Assembly (NCBI RefSeq): GCF_013205025.1
Contig: NZ_JABMLE010000004.1
Location: 184,946-248,945 of the forward strand
DNA: 64,000 bases
Direction: 5' to 3'
Source of the DNA: Rathayibacter sp. VKM Ac-2857
GTDB lineage: Bacteria > Actinomycetota > Actinomycetes > Actinomycetales > Microbacteriaceae
The notes beneath the pieces are model-generated. The model had not been told where the DNA came from. It saw only the letters and a program-made list of their open reading frames with translations, and made no database searches. The translations under genes and the position numbers were made by a program. Below are positions 6,477-15,163 of the stretch, piece after piece. Within the stretch, counting starts at the first letter, position 1; each line of letters starts with the position of its first letter.

Positions 6477-9236
6477 TCAGACCCCCGACCGCGGGGCGAC
6501 GGCGGGCCGGGTGGTCTCGTCCCGGGTCCACGCGGCCGATCCGCGCCGGGGCAGTCGGCTGGCGAGCGCGAAGCAGAGGTAGACGGCCGCGTCGGCGAGC
6601 TCGAGCGGACCCTGGACGGCCCGCAGCACCTGCACGGCGGTGCGGGTCGAGCGGCGCTCGCCGTCGGGGGTGGACGCCGCCAGCTGCGCGCTGCCGCGCT
6701 GGGTGCGGCGGAGGACGCCGAGCAGGCTCGCGGCGCTCCGGGGCACCTGCACCACCGCGGGGGCGGTGGCGACGACGGCGCGCTCGGCGGCGGAGAAGCG
6801 GCCGTCGACGAACTCGTCGTCGGCGATCAACGAAGGGAAGACGCCGATCCGGTCGTGGCCGGAGCCGCTCACGGCGTAGCCGCCGGCGCCCCAGAGCGCG
6901 GTGTGCAGCGAGGGGGTGCGCGACCGGGCGCGGTAGTAGGCGCGCACCAGCGGGTCGGCTCCGGTGGCGTCGTACACCGCGGTCGGCCGGGCGGCGAGCA
7001 GCCCGCCGCGGGTGACGGCGTCGAAGACGGTCCAGACCGCGTCCGCCGTGACGCCGACGTCGGCGTCCAGGTAGAGCCGCGGCCAGGTGGCGGCCGCCGC
7101 GTCGCCCGCGTTGAGGGCCGCGGTCTTGGAGGCCTCGGCGATCTCGACCACGGTGACGCCGGCGAAGCTCCGCGCGATCTCGGCGGTGCGGTCGGTGCAG
7201 GCGTTGCAGACGACGATCACCTCGAGGGCGCCGCTCGCGGCCGCGGCGGCCAGCGGCGCGAGAGTGCGGGCGATGACCGACTCCTCGTCGTGCGCGGGGA
7301 CGACGACGGAGCCGCTGGGGTGCGGCGCGGCGAGCGGACGGGCGAGCGCGCCCGAGGGGAGCGAGGCGAGCCGGGCGCCGACCGCGAGGGCGAGGGCCGC
7401 GTGCCGGTGCTCGCGGCCGCGGGTGCCGGGGAGGAGGCTGCGGGCCGACTCCGCCGCCAGCACGACGAGGCGGAAGGTGCTCGAGTACAGGGCGCCGTGG
7501 AACTTCTGCACGTAGCGCACTCGGTTCAGGGCGAGCAGCGCGGCGAGGGCGCTCGAGGAGCCCGAGCCGCCGCCGTCGTGCACGACCTGCGCGGCCGGCT
7601 CGAACCAGGCCTCGGCGCCGAGGTCGCGGGCGCGGCGGAAGTAGTCCGTCTCCTCCGAGTAGAGGAAGAACCGCTCGTCCCAGTCGCCCAGGCGGGCGGC
7701 GACCAGCGCGTCGATCAGCATCGCGGCGCCCGTCGCCCAGTCGATCCGGTGGGCGTGCCGGTAGCTCTCCGGGTCGCTGTCGGTCTCGCTGGAGAACGCG
7801 GGGCGGTCGAGGACCTTGTCGCCCAGGAGCGCGTCGCCGAGGGCGCGCAGCCGGGTCGGCTCGCGGCGGAGCGAGCGCGACGGGGCGCCCGCGGCATCGC
7901 GCAGGAGCGGCACGACGATGCCCGCGGAGGAGGAGTCCATCCGCGCCAGCAGCGTCGAGACCGCGCCGGGCAGCACGACGAGATCGGGGTTGAGCACGAA
8001 GAGCGCGCCCGCGTCGCCCGCGTGCCGCCGGGCGATGTTGATCGCGGCGGCGTAGCCGACGTTGGCGCCCGCGTCGACGGCCACGACGTCGGAGTGCGCC
8101 GCTGCGAGGGCCAGCGAGCCGTCGTCGGAGGCGTTGTCCACGACCACGACGCGGATCCGGACGCCACCGATCGCCGCCTCGGCGCGCAGGCTGGTCAGCA
8201 GGCGCTCCATCGTCGCGGCCGAGCGGTAGCTGACGATGAGTGCGGCCACGTCGGCGCGCTCCCCGGGGCCGGCGAAGCGGGTGCTCTCGCCGGGCAGGAC
8301 CACGGGCAGCACGGCGGACGGTGCCGCGGGCTGCGCGGCGCGGAGCAGCAGAGGGCCGCTCTGCGGGGTGGTGGAGCTGTGCCGACGGAGGCGCGCGTAG
8401 GCGAGCGGGCCCTCGACGAGGTAGCGGCGCGCAAGGCGGCGCGGCTCGAGGGCGAGGCGCCAGAGCCACTCCACCCCGCGGTCGGCGACCCATTGCGGCG
8501 CCCGGCGGACGGAGCCGCCGAGGAAGTCGACGGCCGCGCCGAAGGCGAGCAGCACGTGCGCGCCCGTGCGGGGGCCGTGCTCGTCGATCCAGAGCTCCTG
8601 GCGGGGCTTGCCGAGTCCGACGATGAGCAGGTCGACCTGCGCGCCGCGGATCGAGTCGACCAGCGCGGCGTTGGCGACCGGGTCGGCGAGCTCCGTGCGG
8701 GACGGCGACCAGAGGCCGGCCAGCACCAGGTCGGGCCGCTCCTCGGCCAGGCGTGTCTGCAGCCGGGACTGCGCGGCCTCGGAGCCGCCGAGCACGCCGA
8801 CGCGCACGCCGTCGGTCGCGGCGCGGTCCAGCAGCGGCCCGATCAGGTCGCTGCCGGCCAGGCGCGGCCAGGCGACGCCGGTGAGGCGCTCGGCCTGCCG
8901 GGCGATCGGGCTGCCGTCGATCAGGGAGAGCCACTCGACCGGGCGGGCCGGGACGTCCAGCGGCGCGTCGGTCCACTCGGTCTCGCCCTCGGCGACCGGC
9001 ACCAGGACGAGGGTCGGCGCCTCGGCGATCGGCAGGGCGCGGCGCTCGAGCACGTGCTGCCAGCGGCCGCCGTGGCCGAAGTGGTTGACGTGGTCGACGT
9101 TGACGGAGAGGACGCCGAGCGGGGCGTCGTGCAGGGCGGCGGCGCGGTCCGCGATGGTGCGGACCGCCTCCTCGTGCCGGGCGAGATCGACGGGGCTGCC
9201 GCCGAGGACGACGCGGCGGTGGGTGGCGAGGGTCAT
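6477..9236 (-). CDS. Three-domain glycosyltransferase: WecG/TagA (GT26) + GT2 + GT2
   Basis: A 919-residue fusion. Residues ~1-290 form a WecG/TagA/CpsF domain (GT26), including NVDHVNHFG, the GVLGGSEAAQ segment and VGLGKPRQELW. Residues ~330-610 form a GT2 domain of the WbbL rhamnosyltransferase type, starting ALIVSYRS, with VVVDNASDDGS, LFVLNPDLV and the YSEETDYFRRARDLG acceptor-side motif. Residues ~640-900 form a second GT2 domain, starting VVVPAHDEES, with VVCNACTDRTAEIA, LYLDADV and GSGHDRIGVFPSLIADDEFV. Key acidic motifs are present in both GT2 domains. The protein should add up to three sugars of the repeat unit on the cytoplasmic side. The ATG is 3 bases beyond the stop of the WsaF-like gene. 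The same three activities are usually encoded by separate genes; no frameshift or stop interrupts the fusion. Confidence 0.85.
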   Translation of the reverse strand: MTLATHRRVVLGGSPVDLARHEEAVRTIADRAAALHDAPLGVLSVNVDHVNHFGHGGRWQHVLERRALPIAEAPTLVLVPVAEGETEWTDAPLDVPARPVEWLSLIDGSPIARQAERLTGVAWPRLAGSDLIGPLLDRAATDGVRVGVLGGSEAAQSRLQTRLAEERPDLVLAGLWSPSRTELADPVANAALVDSIRGAQVDLLIVGLGKPRQELWIDEHGPRTGAHVLLAFGAAVDFLGGSVRRAPQWVADRGVEWLWRLALEPRRLARRYLVEGPLAYARLRRHSSTTPQSGPLLLRAAQPAAPSAVLPVVLPGESTRFAGPGERADVAALIVSYRSAATMERLLTSLRAEAAIGGVRIRVVVVDNASDDGSLALAAAHSDVVAVDAGANVGYAAAINIARRHAGDAGALFVLNPDLVVLPGAVSTLLARMDSSSAGIVVPLLRDAAGAPSRSLRREPTRLRALGDALLGDKVLDRPAFSSETDSDPESYRHAHRIDWATGAAMLIDALVAARLGDWDERFFLYSEETDYFRRARDLGAEAWFEPAAQVVHDGGGSGSSSALAALLALNRVRYVQKFHGALYSSTFRLVVLAAESARSLLPGTRGREHRHAALALAVGARLASLPSGALARPLAAPHPSGSVVVPAHDEESVIARTLAPLAAAAASGALEVIVVCNACTDRTAEIARSFAGVTVVEIAEASKTAALNAGDAAAATWPRLYLDADVGVTADAVWTVFDAVTRGGLLAARPTAVYDATGADPLVRAYYRARSRTPSLHTALWGAGGYAVSGSGHDRIGVFPSLIADDEFVDGRFSAAERAVVATAPAVVQVPRSAASLLGVLRRTQRGSAQLAASTPDGERRSTRTAVQVLRAVQGPLELADAAVYLCFALASRLPRRGSAAWTRDETTRPAVAPRSGV

Positions 9237-9239
9237 GGG

Positions 9240-10484
9240 TCAGCTCTCCGATCGAGCGGGGGCGAGTGAAGGGACGAGTGCGGGGGCGGCGAGGGTGGTC
9301 CGAGCGAGCTCGTCGAGCACGACGCGCTCGACGACCTCCTGCGCGATGCCCCAGCCGTGCCGGACGCCCGCGGCGACCTCGCGGCCGGGGCGGGCGGCCG
9401 TGACCGCGCGGCCGAGCGCCTCCGCGATGCCGGCCGGGGTCGGCCGGGCCCAGCTGGCACCGGGGTGCGGCAGGTCGGCGCGGGCGTCGACGGAGTCGTT
9501 CACCACGGCGACGGCGCCGCAGGCGAGAAGCTCCTCCGCCACCAGCGAGATGTTGGTGAAGGAGAGCGCGATGCCGGCCGAGCAGCGGTTGTAGAGCGCC
9601 GCGAGCTCGCGCGGCGCGAGCGTGCCGTGCTCGATCACCGGCACGTCCCACGCTCCGGGCGCGCTGCCGTAGACGTGGATCGGCACCTCCGGGTGCTCGG
9701 CGTGGAAGAGCGCGAGCGCCCTCCGGCCGAGGAGGTAGCCGCGGCGGTCGGCGGCGGGCTTGGCGTAGAACACCACGCCCGAGCGCTCGCCGTCCGGGTT
9801 GTCCAGCGTGTAGGTCGCGGTGTCGCAGCCGAACGGGGCGGTCTCACTGACGACGCCGAGCGCGTCCAGGTGCGAGCGCACCATCTCGCCGAGGGCGATG
9901 GTGCGGAAGCCGAAGCGGTAGCTGTCCTCCGCCAGGGCAGCGAGCGTGCCGCGCGGGTGGAAGAACGGCTCGTAGTCCTGCACGAAGTACAGCCGCGCCA
10001 TCGGTGCCGTGCCGCGGGTGGCGAGCACGTGCGCCGTCTCCCACGAGGTGGCGACCGCGGCGTCGACGCCGGTCACGCCGTCGTCGACGCTGCGGATGTC
10101 CACGTCGAGCCACGGCCAGCCGGCGCGGATGATCGCGGCGCGCGTCTCGAAGTCGGCGCCGTGCCGGTCGTAGAGGAACAGCGTGCAGCGGTGGCCGCGC
10201 TCGACCAGGCCCTGCACCATCCGGAACAGGGTGGTGTGGCCGCCGGAGCCGCGATCGGGCGGGGTGCAGATCCAGCCGATCGAGGCGGGACCCTCGGCGC
10301 GGGCCGGGGCGGCGGGCAGGTGGAGGAGACCGGAGTCGGCGATGTCGCCGGGGAGCAGCGGCATGTCGAGCTCGCGGACGCCGACCCGGTCGCCGAGCGA
10401 GCGGACGGCGCGCTGCAGCAGATCGCGGCCGCCGGTGCTGCGGAGGCGCCGGACGAGCTCGCGGGGGACGCGGGAGGCGCGCAT
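9240..10484 (-). CDS. WsaF-like glycosyltransferase (GT4 type)
   Basis: A 414-residue glycosyltransferase. The middle motif YFVQDYEPFFHPRGT and the following SYRFGFRTIALGEMVRSHL are characteristic of the WsaF family, named after the rhamnosyltransferase of Geobacillus S-layer glycan assembly. IGWICTPPDRGSGGHTT near residue ~70 is the N-terminal Rossmann start. The C-terminal half carries SFTNISLVAEELLACGAVAVVND, the nucleotide-sugar binding region of GT4 enzymes. Rhamnosyl transfer is therefore plausible but not proven. The ATG overlaps the stop of the GT2 gene upstream by one base (TGATG). Confidence 0.82.
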   Translation of the reverse strand: MRASRVPRELVRRLRSTGGRDLLQRAVRSLGDRVGVRELDMPLLPGDIADSGLLHLPAAPARAEGPASIGWICTPPDRGSGGHTTLFRMVQGLVERGHRCTLFLYDRHGADFETRAAIIRAGWPWLDVDIRSVDDGVTGVDAAVATSWETAHVLATRGTAPMARLYFVQDYEPFFHPRGTLAALAEDSYRFGFRTIALGEMVRSHLDALGVVSETAPFGCDTATYTLDNPDGERSGVVFYAKPAADRRGYLLGRRALALFHAEHPEVPIHVYGSAPGAWDVPVIEHGTLAPRELAALYNRCSAGIALSFTNISLVAEELLACGAVAVVNDSVDARADLPHPGASWARPTPAGIAEALGRAVTAARPGREVAAGVRHGWGIAQEVVERVVLDELARTTLAAPALVPSLAPARSES

Positions 10485-11584
10485 CAGAAGCTCCCCTCGC
10501 GGTGCCAGCGGCGCCAGGAGCGGTCGGTGCGCAGGCGCCGCAGCACCCGCTCCGCGAGGAAGCGCGGGGAGAATCGGTCGCTCGGCGCGCTCAGCAGCCG
10601 GGACTGCAGGCGCTCCCACTCGGGCAGCCGGGCCGCGTCGCGGTAGACCGCGTGCGCGAAGCCGAGGTGCGCCTCGAGCTCGGCCGTCTCGGAGCCGCCG
10701 CTGTCGAAGCGCTGCGCGCCCTTCACGAGGGCGTCGCGGGCGAGGGCGCGGCGGGCGAGGTGCTCGAGCTCGGCGCGCCGCTCGAGCGGACCGCCCGGAT
10801 CGGCGAAGAAGGTCTCGAAGGCGAGCAGCCGCTCGCGCAGATCGTGCAGCGGGGTCACCGTGTCCGAGCGGCTCCCCGCGTGCTCTCGGTGCCAGGCCTG
10901 GTCGACGCCCTGGATGTAGGCGACGTCGGCGGCGGCCGAGAGGCGCAGCCAGAGCTCCATGTCGTAGGTGTGCGGCAGCGGCCGCGGCCAGCCGACCCGG
11001 TCGAGGACGGAGCGGCGCACGAGCACCTCGGGCGAGGTGATCACGTTGAGCCCGGTACGGCAGCGCTCGTGCAGCCAGTCGCCGCCGGACCAGAGCAGCC
11101 ACGAGGTCGGCGTGGTCCGGGCCGTGGGCAGCACCGATCCGTCGGGGAAGTGCATCGGGTGGCCGTAGACCAGCCCGACCGACGGGTGCGCGCGGGCGAC
11201 GGCGACCGCGCGGGCCAGGGCGCCGGGCGCGATCACGTCGTCGGCGTCGAGGTACCAGGAGAACTCGCCGGTCGCCACGGCCAGAGCGGCGAGCACGCTG
11301 CCCACCGGCCCGAGGTTCCGCGGATTCGCGAGCACCAGCACGCGGTCGTCGCCGGCCGCGATCGAGCGGGCCACCGCGAGCGAGTCGTCGGTGGAGCGGT
11401 CGTCGACGATCACCAGCTGCACGCGCACGCCGGTCTGGCCGAGGGCGCTCGCCGCGGCCGCGGGCAGGAACTGCGCGTAGTCGTGCAGCGGGATCAACAC
11501 CGAGACGGTGGCGTCGGAGGTGTCGACGTCCTCGACCGGGACCGAGCGACCGCGCCGGGTCGCGACGGCCAGTGCGGTCGTCAC
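10484..11584 (-). CDS. GT2 glycosyltransferase
   Basis: A 366-residue family 2 glycosyltransferase. The N-terminal fold starts VSVLIPLHDYAQFL, followed by VIVDDRSTDDS, and the metal-binding motif is YLDADD at ~residues 111-116. After the catalytic core comes a helical C-terminal region of unknown role. The segment WLLWSGGDWLHERCR is also found, in divergent form, in the GT2 encoded at 14192-15163, so the two are probably paralogues. The GTG start overlaps the stop of the aminotransferase gene (GTGA), so translation is likely coupled. Donor and acceptor cannot be inferred. Confidence 0.85.
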   Translation of the reverse strand: MTTALAVATRRGRSVPVEDVDTSDATVSVLIPLHDYAQFLPAAAASALGQTGVRVQLVIVDDRSTDDSLAVARSIAAGDDRVLVLANPRNLGPVGSVLAALAVATGEFSWYLDADDVIAPGALARAVAVARAHPSVGLVYGHPMHFPDGSVLPTARTTPTSWLLWSGGDWLHERCRTGLNVITSPEVLVRRSVLDRVGWPRPLPHTYDMELWLRLSAAADVAYIQGVDQAWHREHAGSRSDTVTPLHDLRERLLAFETFFADPGGPLERRAELEHLARRALARDALVKGAQRFDSGGSETAELEAHLGFAHAVYRDAARLPEWERLQSRLLSAPSDRFSPRFLAERVLRRLRTDRSWRRWHREGSF

Positions 11585-12732
11585 GAGAGCACCCCCGCCG
11601 GGCTCGGGGCCGCCGAGGTGGTGCTCCGCAGCGCCGCGATCAGCGACTCCGCCACGTACTCCTGCTGCGCCGCCGTGATGCCGGGGAACAGCGGCAGGGT
11701 CAGCAGCTGACCGGCGAACGCCTCGGCCCGCGGCAGCGAGCGCGGGCGCCCGGAGGCGGGGAGGAACGGCGCCAGCAGGTGCACCGGCGTCGGGTAGTGC
11801 ACGCCCGTCGCGACGCCCGCCTCCGCGAGCGCGGCGCGCAGCCGCTCCCGCTCCGGCGTGCGCACGACGTAGAGGTGGTGCACGTGCTCGTTGCCCGGCG
11901 CGGTGCGGGGGAGGACCAGCCCGTCCACGCCGTCGAGCAGCTCGCCGTAGCGCGCGGCGGCGTCGCGGCGCTGCTGGTTCCACTCGTCCAGGTGCGCGAG
12001 CTTCGCGCTCAGCACGACCGCCTGCAGCGAGTCGAGGCGCGAGTTCGTGCCGACGACGTCGTGCCGGTAGGCGCTGAGGCCGCCGTGGTTGCCGAGCCGG
12101 CGGACGGCCGCGGCGAGCTCGTCGTCGTCGGTCATCACTCCGCCCGCGTCGCCGTAGGCGCCGAGGTTCTTGCCCGGGTAGAAGCTGGTGCCGGCGATCG
12201 CGCCGAGCGAGCCCGCGCGGGCGCCGAAGCGGCGGGCGCCCTGGGCCTGCGCCGCGTCCTCGACGATGCGAACGCAGTCACCGAGTGCGGCGGCGAGCCG
12301 CTCGACGGGGGCGCACTGCCCGTAGAGGTGCACGGCCATCACGGCGCGGGTGCGCGGAGTCACGGCCTCGGCGGCCGAGGCGACGTCGATCAGGTAGTCC
12401 TCGTCGCAGTCGACGAACACCGGCCGGGCACCGGCGCGCACGACGGCCTCGGCGGTCGCGACGAAGGTGTTCGCGGGGACGAGCACCTCGTCGCCGGGGG
12501 AGAGCTCGAGCGCCAGGAGGGCGAGCTCGAGCGCGTCCGTCCCGTTGCCGACGCCGATGGTGTGGCGCACGTCGCAGTAGGCGGCGAACTCCTCCTCGAA
12601 GCGGGACACGTCCGGACCGCGGACGAACGACGAGTCCGCGAGCACGCGGTCGAAGCCCTCCCGGATCACGTCGGCGACGACGAGGTGCTGGAGGTGCAGA
12701 TCGGCGAGCGGGACGATCGGCTCGGTGGTCAT
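11581..12732 (-). CDS. DegT/DnrJ/EryC1/StrS-family PLP-dependent sugar aminotransferase
   Basis: A 383-residue aminotransferase of the DegT/DnrJ/EryC1 family. The PLP-binding lysine lies in SFYPGKNLGAYGDAGG, near residue 187. VGNGTDALELAL holds the phosphate-binding segment, and EDAAQAQGA contributes the Asp that contacts the pyridine nitrogen. The YPGKNLGAYGDAG form is common in enzymes acting on 3-keto sugars (QdtB/FdtB/WlbE group), which suggests amination at C3 of a nucleotide sugar. Its ATG overlaps the stop of the flippase gene upstream by four bases (ATGA). Together with the Gfo/Idh oxidoreductase it could build a 3-amino sugar. Confidence 0.88.
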   Translation of the reverse strand: MTTEPIVPLADLHLQHLVVADVIREGFDRVLADSSFVRGPDVSRFEEEFAAYCDVRHTIGVGNGTDALELALLALELSPGDEVLVPANTFVATAEAVVRAGARPVFVDCDEDYLIDVASAAEAVTPRTRAVMAVHLYGQCAPVERLAAALGDCVRIVEDAAQAQGARRFGARAGSLGAIAGTSFYPGKNLGAYGDAGGVMTDDDELAAAVRRLGNHGGLSAYRHDVVGTNSRLDSLQAVVLSAKLAHLDEWNQQRRDAAARYGELLDGVDGLVLPRTAPGNEHVHHLYVVRTPERERLRAALAEAGVATGVHYPTPVHLLAPFLPASGRPRSLPRAEAFAGQLLTLPLFPGITAAQQEYVAESLIAALRSTTSAAPSPAGVLS

Positions 12733-14195
12733 GAGGCGTTCCTTCGGTCGGAGGTGAGCTCGCGGACCCGGCGCAGCAGCCAGGTCCGCAGAATGAGGAG
12801 GTAGAGCAGGCCGCCGGTCGCGCCGCCCAGGAGGAGGGCGAGCCAGTCGGCGTCGAGGCCGACGGCGGCGAGGCCGAGCGGGACGAGCAGGGCGGCACCG
12901 GCGGCGACGGCCGCGGCGAGCGCCGGCGGCAGCAGGGAGCGGCCGACGGCGCGCAGATCGACGTCGATCGAGCGCAGCAGCCAGGCGAAGACGGGACCGA
13001 CCACGAGCGCGGCCACTCCGATCTGCGCCCAGGCCGCGCCGACGAAGCCGCCGCCGAGCACCGCGGGCACGAGCGCGAGGGTCAGCGCCGCGAACCAGAC
13101 GCCCTGCACGATCGCGACGCGACCGGAGTCGCCCTTCGCGAGCGCCGCCGAGCTGAAGAGATCGGCCACCACCCGCAGCGCACCGACGACGCCCAGCAGC
13201 CCGAGAGCGCCGGCGGCGGGAGCCCAGCGCTCGCCGTAGACGACGTGCACGAGAGGCGCGGCCAGGGCGGCGAGCAGCGCGCCGAGCGGAGCGGCGAGCG
13301 CCCAGGTCAGCCCGGTCGCCGCGGCGACGGGCAGGGGGCGGCCGTCCTCGTGCGCCCGGGAGAAGGCGGGCAGGGCGACCGAGCGGACCACCTGACCCAC
13401 CGCGGTCATCGGCCAGGTGGAGATGTTGAAGGCGAGGACGTAGTAGCCCAGGGCCACGGGGTCGATCAGCCCGGCGATCACCACCTTGTCGGTGCCGAGC
13501 ACGCCCCAGGAGATCAGGTTCGCGATCGCCACCGGCAGCCCGAAGCGCAGCGCGGAGGGGGCGATCGAGCGGTCCCAGCCGAGGCGGGGCCGCTCGCGGG
13601 CCGCTACGAAGAGCAGCACCATCGTGCAGGTCTGCGCGACGACCCGGGCGACGGCGAGCGCCAGCACCCCGGTCCCCGCGGCGAGCAGCGCGAGGGTGAT
13701 CGCGGTCGAGACGACGAAGTCGACCGCGGCGATCAGGAAGAGCGGCCGCTGGGCGAAGCGGCGCTGCAGCGCGGCGTAGGGGACCACTCCGGCCCCGGCC
13801 AGCGGCAGGGTGATCGCGAGGACCGCCAGCACGCCGGCCGTCTCGGGCGAGCCCGTCGCCGCGGCGATCATCGGCGCCGAGGCCGCCATCGCCGCGCCGA
13901 GAGTCCCGCCGAGGACCAGGCCGAGCACGGCCACGGTCGGCGCGCGCCGCTCCGGCTCGCTCGAGCGGATCAGATCGGTGCTCAGCCCGAAGTCGGACAG
14001 CGCCATCAGCACCGACTGCACGGTGAGCGCCAGCGCGTAGACGCCGAACGCCTCGGGGGCGAGCAGACGGGCCAGCACGACGCCCAGGGCCAGGCTGCCG
14101 AGCCGGAGTGCGATCGTGCTGAGCGCGCTCCAGCCCAGCGCCGACGCGATCCGGCTCGAGCCCGCCGCGACGGGAGGGGACTGCACGGCGGTCAC
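12729..14195 (-). CDS. Wzx-type polysaccharide flippase
   Basis: A 488-residue membrane protein with about 14 hydrophobic segments, of the polysaccharide transporter (MVF/MATE-related) superfamily. The N-terminal ALGWSALSTIALRLGSLALGVVLARLLAPEAFGVYALA region, seen in pieces, is the classical start of Wzx-like proteins. It should flip the undecaprenyl-linked repeat unit outward for the polymerase at 5106-6473. The GTG start overlaps the upstream glycosyltransferase stop (GTGA) and its own stop overlaps the aminotransferase start. Confidence 0.88.
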   Translation of the reverse strand: MTAVQSPPVAAGSSRIASALGWSALSTIALRLGSLALGVVLARLLAPEAFGVYALALTVQSVLMALSDFGLSTDLIRSSEPERRAPTVAVLGLVLGGTLGAAMAASAPMIAAATGSPETAGVLAVLAITLPLAGAGVVPYAALQRRFAQRPLFLIAAVDFVVSTAITLALLAAGTGVLALAVARVVAQTCTMVLLFVAARERPRLGWDRSIAPSALRFGLPVAIANLISWGVLGTDKVVIAGLIDPVALGYYVLAFNISTWPMTAVGQVVRSVALPAFSRAHEDGRPLPVAAATGLTWALAAPLGALLAALAAPLVHVVYGERWAPAAGALGLLGVVGALRVVADLFSSAALAKGDSGRVAIVQGVWFAALTLALVPAVLGGGFVGAAWAQIGVAALVVGPVFAWLLRSIDVDLRAVGRSLLPPALAAAVAAGAALLVPLGLAAVGLDADWLALLLGGATGGLLYLLILRTWLLRRVRELTSDRRNAS

Positions 14196-15163
14196 GAGAG
14201 CGGCCTCCGCGCGCGGTCGCCGGCGCGGACGAAGCGCCGCCACTCGGCCGAGTCCACGACCGCGGGCCAGCACTCGGCGGCGACCGAGGCGAAGCGGGCG
14301 CCCTCCGCGTGGTCCTCCGGGCGGGCGGAGGCGCGGCTGCGCAGCGCCCAGCCCATCGCCTCCTGGGCGAGGGCGCGACCGGCGTTCGCGCGCCGATCGC
14401 CGCCCTGCGCCCGGCGGCCGGAGGAGTCGTGCCCGGCCTCCGTGAAGAAGTGCTCGATCGTGCGGCGCCGCTCGCGCAGCTCCGCCAGCGGATCGCTGCT
14501 CGGCTGCGGGTGGCAGCGGGTCTGGACGACGCCGTTGATCCGGCCGATCCCGCCGAGTGCGGCGAGCCGCAGCCCGTAGTCGAGGTCGGCGGTGCGGGGG
14601 AGGTCCTCCGCGTAGCCGCCGAGCGCGTCGGCGATCGAGCGGCGGACCAGGGCGGCGTGGTCGACCAGCCGGTCGGAGCCGTGCCGGCTGGTGCGCTCGA
14701 TCCAGTCGGCGCCGCTCCAGAGCGTCCAGTCCACGCGTCCCGAGGGCGCGGTCGCCGGCCGCACCGAGATCTCGGCGTCGCCGTGCACCGCGGCCACCCA
14801 GGGGTGCGCGGCCAGCAGCGCCGCCGCGCGCTCGAGCGCTCCGGCGGTGAGCGCGTCGGTGCTCGGCAGCACCAGCACCGAATCGCCGCGGACGACGGCG
14901 AGACCCGCGTTCCGCGCCGCGATCGCGCCGGTGCCGGCGGGCACTTCGACGAGCCGCACCCGCTCGTCGGCGACGACCGTCGTGGCGACCGGACCCGCGT
15001 CCGTCACGACGACGACGTCCAGCCGGACGCCGCGCTGCGCCAGGACGCTCACCAGGGCCTCCGTCGGCGAGGCGCCGTCGACGGCGGCGATCACGACCGA
15101 GACGAGGGGCGCGGGCCCCGAGAGGGGGAGTGCCGGCGATCGGTGTCCACGGACGGTGCTCAT
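14192..15163 (-). CDS. Divergent GT2-like glycosyltransferase lacking the usual DxD
   Basis: A 323-residue protein with a GT2-like beginning (VSVVIAAVDGASPTEALVSVLAQ) and the segment WTLWSGADWIERTSR shared with the GT2 at 10484-11584. At the position where the paralogue has LDADD, this protein reads LPSTDAL (~residues 99-104), so the canonical metal-binding DxD is absent. TADLDYGLRLAALG is a match for the paralogue's TYDMELWLRLSAA region. It may be an active enzyme with altered metal use, or a non-catalytic partner. Its ATG overlaps the stop of the acetyltransferase gene. Confidence 0.72.
   Translation of the reverse strand: MSTVRGHRSPALPLSGPAPLVSVVIAAVDGASPTEALVSVLAQRGVRLDVVVVTDAGPVATTVVADERVRLVEVPAGTGAIAARNAGLAVVRGDSVLVLPSTDALTAGALERAAALLAAHPWVAAVHGDAEISVRPATAPSGRVDWTLWSGADWIERTSRHGSDRLVDHAALVRRSIADALGGYAEDLPRTADLDYGLRLAALGGIGRINGVVQTRCHPQPSSDPLAELRERRRTIEHFFTEAGHDSSGRRAQGGDRRANAGRALAQEAMGWALRSRASARPEDHAEGARFASVAAECWPAVVDSAEWRRFVRAGDRARRPLS

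Noticed and set aside
4279-9651. A 1790-codon minus-strand frame spanning several glycosyltransferase genes
   Set aside because: Only the last 275 codons (4279-5106) code for a recognisable protein, the Wzz-like one. The rest is Arg/Pro-rich shadow of the genes at 5106-6473 and 6477-9236.
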